This document shows, one piece after another, positions 15,698 to 23,631 of a stretch of 39,461 bases of DNA. How positions within the stretch are numbered: the stretch's first letter is position 1; each line of letters opens with the position of its first letter. The notes beneath the pieces are model-generated. The model worked only from the letters and a program-made list of their open reading frames with translations. It had not been told where the DNA came from and did not search any database. Origin of the DNA: Actinomycetes bacterium (GTDB lineage: Bacteria; Actinomycetota; Actinomycetes; Propionibacteriales; Nocardioidaceae); contig JAHEXN010000002.1 of NCBI GenBank assembly GCA_023252095.1, positions 1 through 39,461 of the forward strand, given 5' to 3'. Made by a program: the position numbers and the translations under genes.

Positions 15698-16252
15698 ATG
15701 AGCACGCTGCAGGGAAAGAAGATCGCCGTCCTCACGTCGCAGGAAGGCGTGGAGAAGGCCGAGCTGGAGTCGCCGATCGCCGCGATCCGTGACGCCGGCG
15801 GCACCGCGGTCCACCTCGCGCCCAAGCTCGAGCCCGTCCAGTCGATGGTCGGTGACACCGACAAGGACGCGACGTTCGAGCCCGACGCCACGGTGTCGGA
15901 CGTCGACGTCGCCGACTTCGATGCGCTCGTCATCCCTGGCGGCACCGTCAACGCCGACCACGTGCGCGGCGACGCCGCGTCGGTCGCGCTCGTGACGGCG
16001 TTCGTCGAGGCAAACAAGCCGGTCGCCGCGATCTGTCACGGTCCGTGGGCGCTCGTCGAGGCGGGCGTGCTGCCCGGCAAGACGCTCACGTCGTTCCCGA
16101 CCCTCAAGACCGACATCGTCAACGCCGGGGGCTCCTGGGTCGACGAGACCGTCTTCCACTGCCCGGGCAACGGGTGGGACCTCATCACGTCCCGGAACCC
16201 GGACGACCTGGAGGCGTTCAACGCCAAGATCGCCGAGGTCGTGGGCGGGTAG
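15698..16252 (+). CDS. Type 1 glutamine amidotransferase / PfpI-DJ-1 family protein
   Basis: A 184-residue DJ-1/PfpI superfamily protein. The nucleophile is Cys113 in AAICHGPWALVEAG (the sharp elbow), with the partner Glu probably in EGVEKAEL near residues 17-22, and GGTVNADHVR is typical of the YhbO/PfpI branch. Members act as stress chaperones, deglycases or peptidases. The activity cannot be fixed here. GGGAGGAG lies 6 nt before the ATG. TAGCGT at 15649-15654 is a candidate -10 giving a leader of about 37 nt. Confidence 0.9.
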   Translation: MSTLQGKKIAVLTSQEGVEKAELESPIAAIRDAGGTAVHLAPKLEPVQSMVGDTDKDATFEPDATVSDVDVADFDALVIPGGTVNADHVRGDAASVALVTAFVEANKPVAAICHGPWALVEAGVLPGKTLTSFPTLKTDIVNAGGSWVDETVFHCPGNGWDLITSRNPDDLEAFNAKIAEVVGG

Positions 16253-16272
16253 CCTCCGCCGCCGGCGTTGGA

Positions 16273-16452
16273 GGTACCCCTTTCGAGGCTCCTCGTTCCT
16301 CGTCGCACCTCAAGGGGCGGGGCTCCGCCCGCCCCCGGTGGTTGAGGTGTGAGTGCCGCCTGCGGCGCGAGCCTCGAAACCTCGGTCACGATGTCGGTTT
16401 CGGTACCCCTTTCGAGGCTCGTTCGTTCCTCACTCGCACCTCAAGGGGCGGG
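16273..16452. repeat. Cluster of three REP-like palindromic repeats
   Basis: Three copies of one element lie in the 209-nt gap between convergent genes. Unit A (16273-16320) and unit C (16402-16452) run forward as GGTACCCCTTTCGAGGCTC ... TCGCACCTCAAGGGGCGGG. Unit B (16338-16382) is inverted, GGTTGAGGTGTGAGTG ... GCGAGCCTCGAAACC. Related units occur at 34890-34932 and 35202-35248. They resemble the short intergenic repeats frequent in Nocardioides-like genomes. No coding function is seen. Confidence 0.8.
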
Positions 16453-16461
16453 ATAGCGCCC

Positions 16462-18831
16462 TCAATACTCCCTCACGACGTCCTTCGGCTCCAGGTCCGT
16501 CCGGACGCCTTTCCAGACGGGGTGCCGCAGGTGGCCGTCGCCGGTGAGCTCGGCGTAGGTGACCTCGCCGACGATCCGCGGCGTGACCCAGCGCGCGTCG
16601 CGCGCGACGTCGCGGGGGACCTCGGTGAAGGGTGAGGTCTTGCGCTCGGAGCGCTCCAGACGCCCGGCGAGCTCCTCGAGGTCGCGCTCGCTGAAACCCG
16701 TGCCGACACGGCCGAGGTAGGTCAGGCCGCCGTCCTCGGGCAGGCCGACGAGCAACGAGCCGATGCCGCCCGAGCGGCGCCCGTTGCCGGGGCGCCAGCC
16801 GCCAATGACGACCGACTGCGAGCGCTGGTGCTTGATCTTGACCCACGAGCGGGTCCGACGACCCGCGAGGTACTTCGAGCCGACGCGCTTGGCCACGACG
16901 CCCTCGAGGCCGCGACCGCGGCTCTCCTCGACAGCCTTCGCGAGGGTGCCCGTGAACGCGGGTGGCACCTCCACGCCGTCGAGGTCGTCGAGCGCCAGCT
17001 CCGCCAGCTCCTCGCGTCGCCGTGCATACGCCAGGGACGTCAGGTCTCGGCCGCCCGCTCGCAGCACGTCGAACACGAGGAACCGCACCGGCACCTCCTC
17101 GCGCGCGGCGGCCACGTCGGCCGGCGCGCTGAGCTGGATGCGGCGCTGCAGCAGCCCGAAGTCGGGGGCGCCGTGCCTGCCCAGGGCTACGATCTCGCCG
17201 TCGAGCACGATCGGCTCGCCGGGTGCGATCGTGGCGAGCGCCTCGGTCACCTCGGTGTAGGTGCCCGCCACCTGGCGCCCGGTTCGGCTCAGGAGCGACA
17301 CGTCACCGCCGTCCAGCACGGCGATCGTGCGCACGCCGTCCCACTTCATCTCGAACGCCCAGTCGTCGCCGGACAGGTCGTCGGCGGTGCCGGGGCTCGC
17401 CAGCATCGGCTCGACCGCCAGCTTCGTGAGCGAGGCCCGCTCGCCGACCCCGGCCGGCGCCATGACGTGTGCAAGCCAGCTCTTGCCGGTCCGCACGAGA
17501 GCCAGTCGACGGGGTCCTCCGGCGAGACCTCCGTCGCGGCTGCCGCGCAGGGTCACGATGACCTCGCCGTCGTTCCACTTCTCGGTGTCGTACTCGCCCG
17601 TGTCCCAGATCAACGACTCGCCGGCCCCGTACTCGCCCTTCGGGATCGTGCCCTCGAACGTCGCGTACTCGAGCGGGTGGTCCTCGGTGGGCACCGCGAG
17701 TCGGTTCCGCCTCGGGTCGTCGGGGATGCCCTTGGGCAGGGCCCAGCAGCGCAGCACGCCGTCGCGCTCGAGCCGGAGGTCCCAGTGCAGGCTGCTCGCG
17801 TGGTGCTCGTGGACGACGAACAGGCGGCCCTCGCCGGAGCCCTGGGGAGCGGGAGCGGCCGGGACCGGCTCGGGCGTGCGGCGGGCGTCGCGCTTGGACC
17901 GGTACTCGCGCAGGAGGTCGGTCTCGCCAGCCTCGGACGCCCCCGCCTCGTGGCCGAGCGGCGCCATGGGGTCCTTGCGCCGCTTCATCCTGGCCAGCAC
18001 CTCGTCCATCCGCAGGTGCCGGAGATCGGGGTCGTTCAGCTCGCGCCACGTTCGGGGGACCGCGACGAAGGGCTCGTCGCGTCCGCGCAGCGAGTACGGG
18101 GCGACGGTCGTCTTGTTGCCGTTGTTCTGGCTCCAGTCGACGAGCACCTTGCCCTGGCGGTCGGTCTTGCGCATCGACGAGACCACGAGATCGGGCAGCT
18201 GCTCCTCGAGCGCCTGGGCCAGTCGCTTCGCGAAGGCGTTGATCGCCTCGGAGTCGTTCGATCCGTCCAGGGCGGCGTAGAGGTGGATGCCCTTGCTGCC
18301 GCTCGTGACGGGGTATGGCTCGAGCCCGATGTCCTTCAGGAGCGTCCTGGCGTGCTTCGCGACCTCGACGCACTCCGGGAGCCCGACCCCCGGGCCGGGG
18401 TCGAGGTCGAGCACCAGCCGGTCGGGGTTCTCGTGCGTGCCGTCGGGACCGACGCGCCACTGCGGCACGTGCAGCTCGAGCGCGGCGACCTGCCCCGCCC
18501 ACGCGAGCGCGGCGGGCTCCTCGAAGCGCGGGTAGGTCGTGCGGTGGTTCTTGTGGGCGATCTCCACGCGAGGGATCCAGTCAGGTGCGGAGTCGGGGAG
18601 GTTCTTCTCGAAGAAGACCTCCCCGGGCTTGCGCTCGGTGCCGACGCCGTCGACCCAGCGCTTGCGGGTCAGGATGCGTCCGGTGACGTGGGGGAGCAGG
18701 TACGGGGCGATCTCGACGTAGTACCGGATGACGTCGGCCTTCGTCGTGCCCGTCGCCGGGTAGAGGACCTTGTCGGGATGGGTCAGCCGGAGCTGACGCC
18801 CGCCGATCTCGGTCGTGAGGGCCGATGCCAC
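16462..18831 (-). CDS. ligD: Multidomain ATP-dependent DNA ligase LigD (polymerase-phosphoesterase-ligase)
   Basis: A 789-residue end-joining enzyme with all three LigD modules in mycobacterial order. The primase-like polymerase domain is about 1-290 (catalytic Asp pair in LVLDLDPGPGVG). The 3'-phosphoesterase domain is about 330-470 (HEHHASSLHWDLRLE, EYGAGESLIWDTG). The ligase domain is about 480-789 (nucleotidyl-binding Lys in EMKWDGVRT near 493, VLDGEIV, EGVVAKR, WVKIKHQ). It fills, trims and seals double-strand breaks with Ku. The start is GTG at 18831, one base after the Ku stop, so the two genes are coupled. Confidence 0.95.
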   Translation of the reverse strand: MASALTTEIGGRQLRLTHPDKVLYPATGTTKADVIRYYVEIAPYLLPHVTGRILTRKRWVDGVGTERKPGEVFFEKNLPDSAPDWIPRVEIAHKNHRTTYPRFEEPAALAWAGQVAALELHVPQWRVGPDGTHENPDRLVLDLDPGPGVGLPECVEVAKHARTLLKDIGLEPYPVTSGSKGIHLYAALDGSNDSEAINAFAKRLAQALEEQLPDLVVSSMRKTDRQGKVLVDWSQNNGNKTTVAPYSLRGRDEPFVAVPRTWRELNDPDLRHLRMDEVLARMKRRKDPMAPLGHEAGASEAGETDLLREYRSKRDARRTPEPVPAAPAPQGSGEGRLFVVHEHHASSLHWDLRLERDGVLRCWALPKGIPDDPRRNRLAVPTEDHPLEYATFEGTIPKGEYGAGESLIWDTGEYDTEKWNDGEVIVTLRGSRDGGLAGGPRRLALVRTGKSWLAHVMAPAGVGERASLTKLAVEPMLASPGTADDLSGDDWAFEMKWDGVRTIAVLDGGDVSLLSRTGRQVAGTYTEVTEALATIAPGEPIVLDGEIVALGRHGAPDFGLLQRRIQLSAPADVAAAREEVPVRFLVFDVLRAGGRDLTSLAYARRREELAELALDDLDGVEVPPAFTGTLAKAVEESRGRGLEGVVAKRVGSKYLAGRRTRSWVKIKHQRSQSVVIGGWRPGNGRRSGGIGSLLVGLPEDGGLTYLGRVGTGFSERDLEELAGRLERSERKTSPFTEVPRDVARDARWVTPRIVGEVTYAELTGDGHLRHPVWKGVRTDLEPKDVVREY

Positions 18832-18832
18832 G

Positions 18833-19774
18833 TCACGCCGACTTCTTCTTGGCGGCGGTCTTCTTGGCCGCCGTCTTCTTCGTGGTGGCCTTCTTGGCGG
18901 TCGTCTTCTTCTTCGCCGCGGTCTTCTTGGCCGGAGCCTTCTTCGCTGCCGTCTTCTTCGTTGCCGTCGTCTTCGCGGCGGGCTTCGTGACGTTGGTCTT
19001 CTTCTTCGACAGGCTCCGCTCCAGCGCGTCCATCAGGTCGATCACGTTGTCGCCGGCGTCATCACCGCTGTCGTCGGTCACCAGCACCTCGGCGTCATCG
19101 CCCTTCTCGAGCTTCTGGGCGATCAGGTCGCGCAGCTGCTCCTGGTACTCGTCGGTGAACGCGCCCGGGTCGAAGTCGTCGGACATCGACTCCACGAGCT
19201 GCGAAGCCATGTCGCGCTCGCGCTGCGAGATCTTCGGGGTGGAGCCCAGCACCTCGAACGCCGGGGAGCGGACCTCGTCGTCCCACAGCATGGTCTGCAG
19301 CACGAGGACGTCGCCACGCACGCGCAGGGCGGCCAGGCGGGTCTTGCGCCGCAGGGCGAAACGCACGATCGCGGTGCGGTCGGTGTCCTCGAGTGCGCGT
19401 CGCAGGAGGGTGTACGGCTTCAGGGCCTTGTCCTCCGGCTCGAGGAAGTAGGCCTTGTCGAGCCGGAGGATCTCGACCTGGTCGGCCGGCACGAACTCCA
19501 CGACCTCGATCTCGTGGTCGCGCTCGGCGGGGAGCAGCTCGAAGTCCTCGTCGCTCAGCACGACGCGGCGACCGCCCTCCTCGTAGGCGCGGTCGATGTC
19601 CTCGTACGGCACGACCTTGCCGCACTCCTCGCACCGTCGCTGGTACTTGATGCGGCCGCCGTCCTCGGCGTGCACCTGGTGCAGGGGGAGGTCGTGCGAC
19701 GAGGTCGCGCTGTAGACCTTCACGGGGACCGAGACCAGCCCGAAGCTGATGGCGCCCTTCCAGATCGCTCGCAT
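18833..19774 (-). CDS. ku: Non-homologous end-joining protein Ku
   Basis: A 313-residue bacterial Ku. The core ring domain is about 1-255, starting MRAIWKGAISFGLVSVPVKVYSAT, with the zinc-less CEECGKVVPYEDIDRAYE segment. The C-terminal ~50 residues are a Lys/Ala repeat (AKKTAAKKAPAKKTAAKK type), the extended basic tail found in many actinobacterial Ku proteins that helps DNA binding and sliding. It forms a homodimer on broken ends and recruits LigD, encoded immediately downstream. The start ATG 19774 gives the family N-terminus exactly. Confidence 0.95.
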   Translation of the reverse strand: MRAIWKGAISFGLVSVPVKVYSATSSHDLPLHQVHAEDGGRIKYQRRCEECGKVVPYEDIDRAYEEGGRRVVLSDEDFELLPAERDHEIEVVEFVPADQVEILRLDKAYFLEPEDKALKPYTLLRRALEDTDRTAIVRFALRRKTRLAALRVRGDVLVLQTMLWDDEVRSPAFEVLGSTPKISQRERDMASQLVESMSDDFDPGAFTDEYQEQLRDLIAQKLEKGDDAEVLVTDDSGDDAGDNVIDLMDALERSLSKKKTNVTKPAAKTTATKKTAAKKAPAKKTAAKKKTTAKKATTKKTAAKKTAAKKKSA

Positions 19775-19818
19775 GCCTCAGTGAACCGCGAAGTCAGGCC
19801 GGGCGCACCATGTCGGGC

Positions 19819-20001
19819 TCACTCCGACGCCGACTCCATGGGCTCGTCGGGGCGTCCTTCGTCGTCGAGCTCGCTGGCGTCGGGCGAGGGCTGGGTCGGC
19901 GCCTGGTCGGTGTCGGGCTCGGTGTCGGGCGAGGTCTTCGGGTCGACCGGCGCGTGGCCGTCGGTGCCGGGGCCGGCGTCAGGGTGTGAGGGCGTGCTCA
20001 T
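19819..20001 (-). CDS. Small acidic disordered hypothetical protein
   Basis: A 60-residue protein beginning MSTPSHPDAGPGTDGHAPVD and ending PDEPMESASE. It is rich in Asp, Pro, Thr and Glu, with no hydrophobic core and no recognised family. GAAGGAG is 5-6 nt before ATG 20001, and a GGGTAC promoter lies 36 nt upstream. It is divergent from the small gene at 20105, and the two GGGTAC promoters point away from each other across 46 bp. Coding status is supported by codon use and by the two look-alikes at 967 and 12181. Confidence 0.65.
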   Translation of the reverse strand: MSTPSHPDAGPGTDGHAPVDPKTSPDTEPDTDQAPTQPSPDASELDDEGRPDEPMESASE

Positions 20002-20037
20002 GAGGGCTCCTTCGGTCGGTTTCAGGACGGCGAGGGA

Positions 20038-20059
20038 GTACCCGCGTCGAGGCCCTTCA
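20038..20059 (-). promoter_or_regulatory. SigB/F-type promoter (TGA-N13-GGGTAC)
   Basis: On the minus strand TGA (20059-20057) is 13 nt before GGGTAC (20043-20038). It drives the small acidic protein that starts at 20001, with a leader of about 30 nt. Confidence 0.65.
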
Positions 20060-20073
20060 CGCGGTCGGGTGCA

Positions 20074-20095
20074 TGAACGTCCGAGCACGGGGTAC
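20074..20095 (+). promoter_or_regulatory. SigB/F-type promoter (TGA-N13-GGGTAC), leaderless
   Basis: TGA (20074-20076) is 13 nt before GGGTAC (20090-20095). ATG 20105 follows after exactly 9 nt. It is divergent from the promoter at 20038-20059. Confidence 0.65.
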
Positions 20096-20104
20096 TGCCC
20101 GGCC

Positions 20105-20323
20105 ATGAGCAACTTCACCGATGACCAGCTGGAGGCGATCCAGAACGTCGTGAACCACGTCGGCAGCTACCAGGACGGGGCGCCCTCGGGCACCGTCAAG
20201 GAGGAGCTGACCCGCGGGTTCGACGAGGCCGGTGTGACCGTGGAGGAGGGCCAGGTGGATCGACTTGCGCAGGCGATCGACAACGCCGACGGCACGATCG
20301 ACGCCGCCGACGTCCTGGGCTGA
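20105..20323 (+). CDS. Small hypothetical protein, probable stress gene
   Basis: A 72-residue soluble protein, MSNFTDDQLEAIQNVVNHVG ... DNADGTIDAADVLG. It is acidic with two or three predicted amphipathic helices, and the C-terminal DNADGTIDAADV stretch looks like an EF-hand-type loop, but only one is seen and calcium binding is speculation. No family is recognised with certainty. The ATG is at the exact 9-nt leaderless distance from GGGTAC. A symmetric terminator follows. Confidence 0.75.
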   Translation: MSNFTDDQLEAIQNVVNHVGSYQDGAPSGTVKEELTRGFDEAGVTVEEGQVDRLAQAIDNADGTIDAADVLG

Positions 20324-20339
20324 CTCCGCACCACACCAT

Positions 20340-20380
20340 CGCGAACCCCGCACCCGAGACGACCGGGCGCGGGGTTCGCG
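20340..20380. terminator. Bidirectional terminator hairpin
   Basis: CGCGAACCCCGC (20340-20351) pairs perfectly with GCGGGGTTCGCG (20369-20380) around a 17-nt loop, between convergent genes ending at 20323 and 20384. No T-run, as is common in high-GC genomes. Confidence 0.7.
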
Positions 20381-20383
20381 TCG

Positions 20384-20833
20384 TCAGGACGAGGAGACCG
20401 CCCTGCTGTACGCCTCGGCGAACGCCGTCAGGTCCGCCAGGAAGGTCGAGGCGCGCTCGACGGGAACGGCGTCGAGGGCCTGCTCGACGTAGCCGACGTG
20501 CCGATCGAACGAGCGGTTGAACAAGGCTCGGCCGGCGTCGGTGACGACCAGGGGTCGGGCGTGGTGCTCGTCGAGGTCGGCCCGTGCGAGCAGCCCTTCG
20601 CCAAGGGCGGCGTTGACCTGTCGGTTGACGGTCGACTGCTCGAGGCCCAGCTCGTCGGCGATCTGGCGCATCGTGCGGGGCTGCCCGTCGGAGAGCAGCC
20701 ACAGGAGCCGGCGGTCGGCGACGCGGACCTCGGCGACGTCCTCCGCGGCGCGTTGGGCCCGTTCCAGCATCGCGATCGCGATGATCGCCATGCCGGCCGG
20801 GGTCTCGCGCAGATCGTCGGTGACCCGACTCAT
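20384..20833 (-). CDS. MarR family transcriptional regulator
   Basis: A 149-residue winged-helix repressor. Core: VADRRLLWLLSDGQPRTMRQIADELGLEQSTVNRQVNAALGEGLLARADLDEHHARPLVVTDAGRALF (about 42-110), with flanking dimerisation helices. It is divergent from an MFS drug-exporter gene, the usual arrangement in which a MarR protein represses the pump until a ligand binds. A 19-bp imperfect palindrome between the genes is the probable operator. Signal molecule unknown. Confidence 0.9.
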   Translation of the reverse strand: MSRVTDDLRETPAGMAIIAIAMLERAQRAAEDVAEVRVADRRLLWLLSDGQPRTMRQIADELGLEQSTVNRQVNAALGEGLLARADLDEHHARPLVVTDAGRALFNRSFDRHVGYVEQALDAVPVERASTFLADLTAFAEAYSRAVSSS

Positions 20834-20862
20834 AGGACTCCTCGGTAGTTCCTTGGTGCAAC

Positions 20863-20881
20863 GATGTGTATTCTACATATC
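20863..20881. promoter_or_regulatory. Probable MarR operator
   Basis: GATGTGTATTCTACATATC is an inverted repeat (GAT-n-TGTA, TTC, TACA-n-ATC) matching at 14 of 16 arm positions. It is AT-rich against its surroundings and overlaps TACATA, a candidate -10 with TTGGTG 15 nt upstream. It lies between the marR and MFS genes. Confidence 0.6.
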
Positions 20882-20924
20882 AAGCATGCGTCTCGAGCAC
20901 GCCCAGACTTCCTGAAGGACCATC

Positions 20925-22397
20925 ATGAGTGCCACCCTCCCGACTCGGCGGGTCTTCCCGCCCTCGGCGATCATCGCCGTCCTGTGTCTCGGCAGCCTGT
21001 CCGGCGCCCTGATGCAGTCGCTCGTGATCCCGATCCAGAGCGAGCTTCCCGAGCTGCTGAACACCGACCCCGGCAGTGCGTCGTGGGCCATCACGGCCAC
21101 GCTGCTCGCCGCTGCGGTCACGATGCCGGTCAGCGGTCGCCTCGCCGACATGTACGGCAAGAAGCGCGTCCTCGTCGCGTCGGCCGCGATCCTCGCGGTC
21201 GGCTCGCTCGTCGCCGCGATGTCGAGCACGCTGGCGCCGTTCCTGACCGGCCGTGCCCTGCAGGGCGTCGCGATGGGGTACATCCCGGTCGCGATCAGCC
21301 TCGTCCGCGAGATCGCGCCGAAGGAGAAGGCCAACAGCGCCGTCGCCACGGTCAGCGCGACGCTCGGCGTCGGCGGCGCCCTTGGCCTCCCTCTGTCCGC
21401 CTGGATCGCCGACAGCTACTCGTGGCACGGGCTGTTCTGGCTCTCAACCGTGCTCGCGCTCGTGATCCTCGTGCTCACGATCGTGGTCGTGCCCCACGTG
21501 TCCGACGGTCACCCCGCGCACCTCGACGTCGTCGGCATCCTCGGTCTCGCCGTGGGGCTCAGCGCCGTCCTGATCGGCGTGAGCAAGGGGTCGAGCTGGG
21601 GCTGGAGCGACCCCGAGACGGTCGGCAGCATCGTCGGGGGACTCCTGGTGCTCCTCGCCTGGGGTGCCTACGAGCTCCGGCACGCCGATCCGCTGGTCGA
21701 CCTGCGGATCTCGGCGCGCCGGCCCGTGCTCTTCACCAACCTCGCCGCGGTGCTGATCGGCTTCGGCATGATGGCGCAGTCGATCGTCATGCCGCAGCTG
21801 CTGCAGCTGCCGGAGGCCACCGGGTTCGGCCTCGGCCAGACGATCCTGCAGGCGGGACTGTGGATGGCGCCCGCGGGCTTCATGATGATGCTGTTCGCGC
21901 CGGTCTCCAGCGGGCTGCTGACGAAGATCGGTGCTCGCATCACGCTGTCGATCGGTGCAATCGTCGTGAGCCTCGGCTACGTCGCCTCCCTTCTGCTGAT
22001 GGGTTCGCCGTGGCAGCTCATGATCGGTGCGCTGATCGGCTCTGCTGGTGTCGGCATCGGCTACGCGGCGATGCCCACGCTGATTCTCGACAACGTCCCG
22101 GCCCACGAGGCCGGCTCGGGTGTCGGCGTCAACGCGCTCATGCGCTCGGTCGGCACGACGATCGCCGGTGCCGTGATGGCGGCGATCCTCACGAGCAAGA
22201 CGATCGAGCTCGCTCCGGGGGCGTCGGTGCCCAGCGAGAGCGCGTTCCAGGTCTGCTTCGTCGTCGGTGCGGGTGCGGCGCTCGCCGGCGCGCTCGTGGC
22301 GCTGCTGGTGCCGCGCCTGCGCCGCCCCGACCCTGCCGCGCAGCAGCCCGCCGACGGTGACGCGGACGTCACGGAGGCCGTGCCCGTCGGCGCGTGA
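20925..22397 (+). CDS. MFS transporter, DHA2-type multidrug exporter
   Basis: A 490-residue major facilitator protein with roughly 13-14 membrane helices. The A-motif loop is GRLADMYGKKRVLV, helix 5 carries the antiporter-like segment GVGGALGLPLSAWIADSYSWHGLFWLS, and the second half has FAPVSSGLLTKIGARITL. The family exports drugs or metabolites in exchange for protons. GAAGGA lies 7 nt before ATG. It is probably under the divergent MarR. The last 30 residues are hydrophilic and Asp/Ala/Pro-rich. Confidence 0.92.
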   Translation: MSATLPTRRVFPPSAIIAVLCLGSLSGALMQSLVIPIQSELPELLNTDPGSASWAITATLLAAAVTMPVSGRLADMYGKKRVLVASAAILAVGSLVAAMSSTLAPFLTGRALQGVAMGYIPVAISLVREIAPKEKANSAVATVSATLGVGGALGLPLSAWIADSYSWHGLFWLSTVLALVILVLTIVVVPHVSDGHPAHLDVVGILGLAVGLSAVLIGVSKGSSWGWSDPETVGSIVGGLLVLLAWGAYELRHADPLVDLRISARRPVLFTNLAAVLIGFGMMAQSIVMPQLLQLPEATGFGLGQTILQAGLWMAPAGFMMMLFAPVSSGLLTKIGARITLSIGAIVVSLGYVASLLLMGSPWQLMIGALIGSAGVGIGYAAMPTLILDNVPAHEAGSGVGVNALMRSVGTTIAGAVMAAILTSKTIELAPGASVPSESAFQVCFVVGAGAALAGALVALLVPRLRRPDPAAQQPADGDADVTEAVPVGA

Positions 22398-22420
22398 ACC
22401 CTGCGCGCCTGAGGGTCGTC

Positions 22421-22426
22421 TAGCGT
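22421..22426 (+). promoter_or_regulatory. Leaderless -10 element TAGCGT for YibE/F
   Basis: TAGCGT ends 6 nt before ATG 22433 and no Shine-Dalgarno sequence is present. Same layout as at 8896, 23724 and 26357. No good -35 is visible. Confidence 0.45.
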
Positions 22427-22432
22427 GTCCGC

Positions 22433-23602
22433 ATGACCGGAGGCCACGCGCACGCCGCCCCCGAGTCCCGGCGACTGCGCACCATCGCGCTCCTCGTCAT
22501 CGCGCCCATCGCGGTGCTGACGCTCGCGGCGATGCTGTGGCTCTGGCCGTCGGGCGACACCCAGGGCGCCGACGACGTCGCCGGCACGCAGGTCGCGGGC
22601 GAGGTCACGTCGATCGACCGCGTCACGTGCGAGGACGGCCTGACGGGAGAGACCAACGGGTGCGGCACGGCTCAGGTCCGGCTGCTCGAGGGCACGGGTT
22701 CCGGTCGCGGCGTCGAGGTCGACCTGCCGAACGGCAGCGGGGCGCCCGAGATCGGCGAGGGGGACTCGGTCGTCGTCCTCGTGAGCGACACGCCGGACGG
22801 CGACGTCTACTCCGTCGTCGACCAGCAGCGCGGTGCCGGGCTGAAGATCCTGGTGCTCGCCTCGGCGCTGGCCCTGTTCGCCTTCGGGCGCTGGCGCGGC
22901 GTCACGGCCCTCGTGGGCCTGGTCGTGACGTTCGGGGTGCTGCTCGGGTTCATCGTGCCGGCGATCCTCGACGGCGAGTCGCCGATCCTCGTGGCCCTCG
23001 TGGGGTCGGCGGCGATCATGCTGTCGGTCCTGTACCTGACGCACGGCTTCACCCTCGCGACGACCGTGGCGCTCGTCGGCACCGTCGCGAGCTTCGTGCT
23101 GACCGGCCTGCTCGCGTACGTCGCGGTGGCGGGGCTTCACCTGACGGGCGTCACGGACGACCTGTCGATGGCGGTCGGCATGAACTACGACATCGACATG
23201 CGCGGGCTGCTGTTGGCGGGCATCGTGATCGGCTCGCTCGGCGTGCTCGACGACATCACGGTGACCCAGGCCGCGACGGTCGGTGAGCTCGCCCGGGCCA
23301 ATCCGGGGTACGGCTTCCGGCAGCTCTACGGCGCCGCGAACCGCGTCGGGCGGGCCCACATCGCCTCGGTCGTGAACACGATCATCCTCGCCTACGCCGG
23401 GTCGTCGCTGCCGGTCCTCGTGCTCGTGGTGGCCGACAACGGCTCGCTCGCCGAGGCCGTCACCGACCAGTTCCTCGCGCAGGAGATCGTGCGCAGCCTC
23501 GTCGCGACGCTCGGCCTGATCGCGGCAGTGCCGATCACGACGGCCCTGGCAGCCGTGGCCCTGGGCCGGGTGCGCGACGAACCGGTCGCGGCTGCCGACT
23601 GA
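22433..23602 (+). CDS. YibE/F family membrane protein
   Basis: A 389-residue protein. It has a cytoplasmic His-containing N-terminus, one helix (IALLVIAPIAVLTLAAMLWLW), an extracytoplasmic beta domain of about 110 residues with two Cys (RVTCEDGLTGETNGCG), then about seven to eight membrane helices. The YibE/F signature is MNYDIDMRGLLLAGIVIGSLGVLDDITVTQAATVGEL. The molecular function of this widespread family is not established. It starts 35 nt after the MFS stop but has its own predicted leaderless -10. Confidence 0.9.
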   Translation: MTGGHAHAAPESRRLRTIALLVIAPIAVLTLAAMLWLWPSGDTQGADDVAGTQVAGEVTSIDRVTCEDGLTGETNGCGTAQVRLLEGTGSGRGVEVDLPNGSGAPEIGEGDSVVVLVSDTPDGDVYSVVDQQRGAGLKILVLASALALFAFGRWRGVTALVGLVVTFGVLLGFIVPAILDGESPILVALVGSAAIMLSVLYLTHGFTLATTVALVGTVASFVLTGLLAYVAVAGLHLTGVTDDLSMAVGMNYDIDMRGLLLAGIVIGSLGVLDDITVTQAATVGELARANPGYGFRQLYGAANRVGRAHIASVVNTIILAYAGSSLPVLVLVVADNGSLAEAVTDQFLAQEIVRSLVATLGLIAAVPITTALAAVALGRVRDEPVAAAD

Positions 23603-23631
23603 CGGCGTGGAGCATCGAGAGAAGGATGCGA

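Noticed and set aside
16828..18990. 720-residue open frame opposite ligD
   Set aside because: High-GC antisense shadow: it has no motif and skewed composition, and the opposite strand encodes a complete, family-perfect LigD.
18841..18990. Repetitive DNA at the end of ku as a tandem repeat or CRISPR-like array
   Set aside because: The periodicity comes from Lys/Ala codons of the Ku basic tail, and the reading frame is intact.
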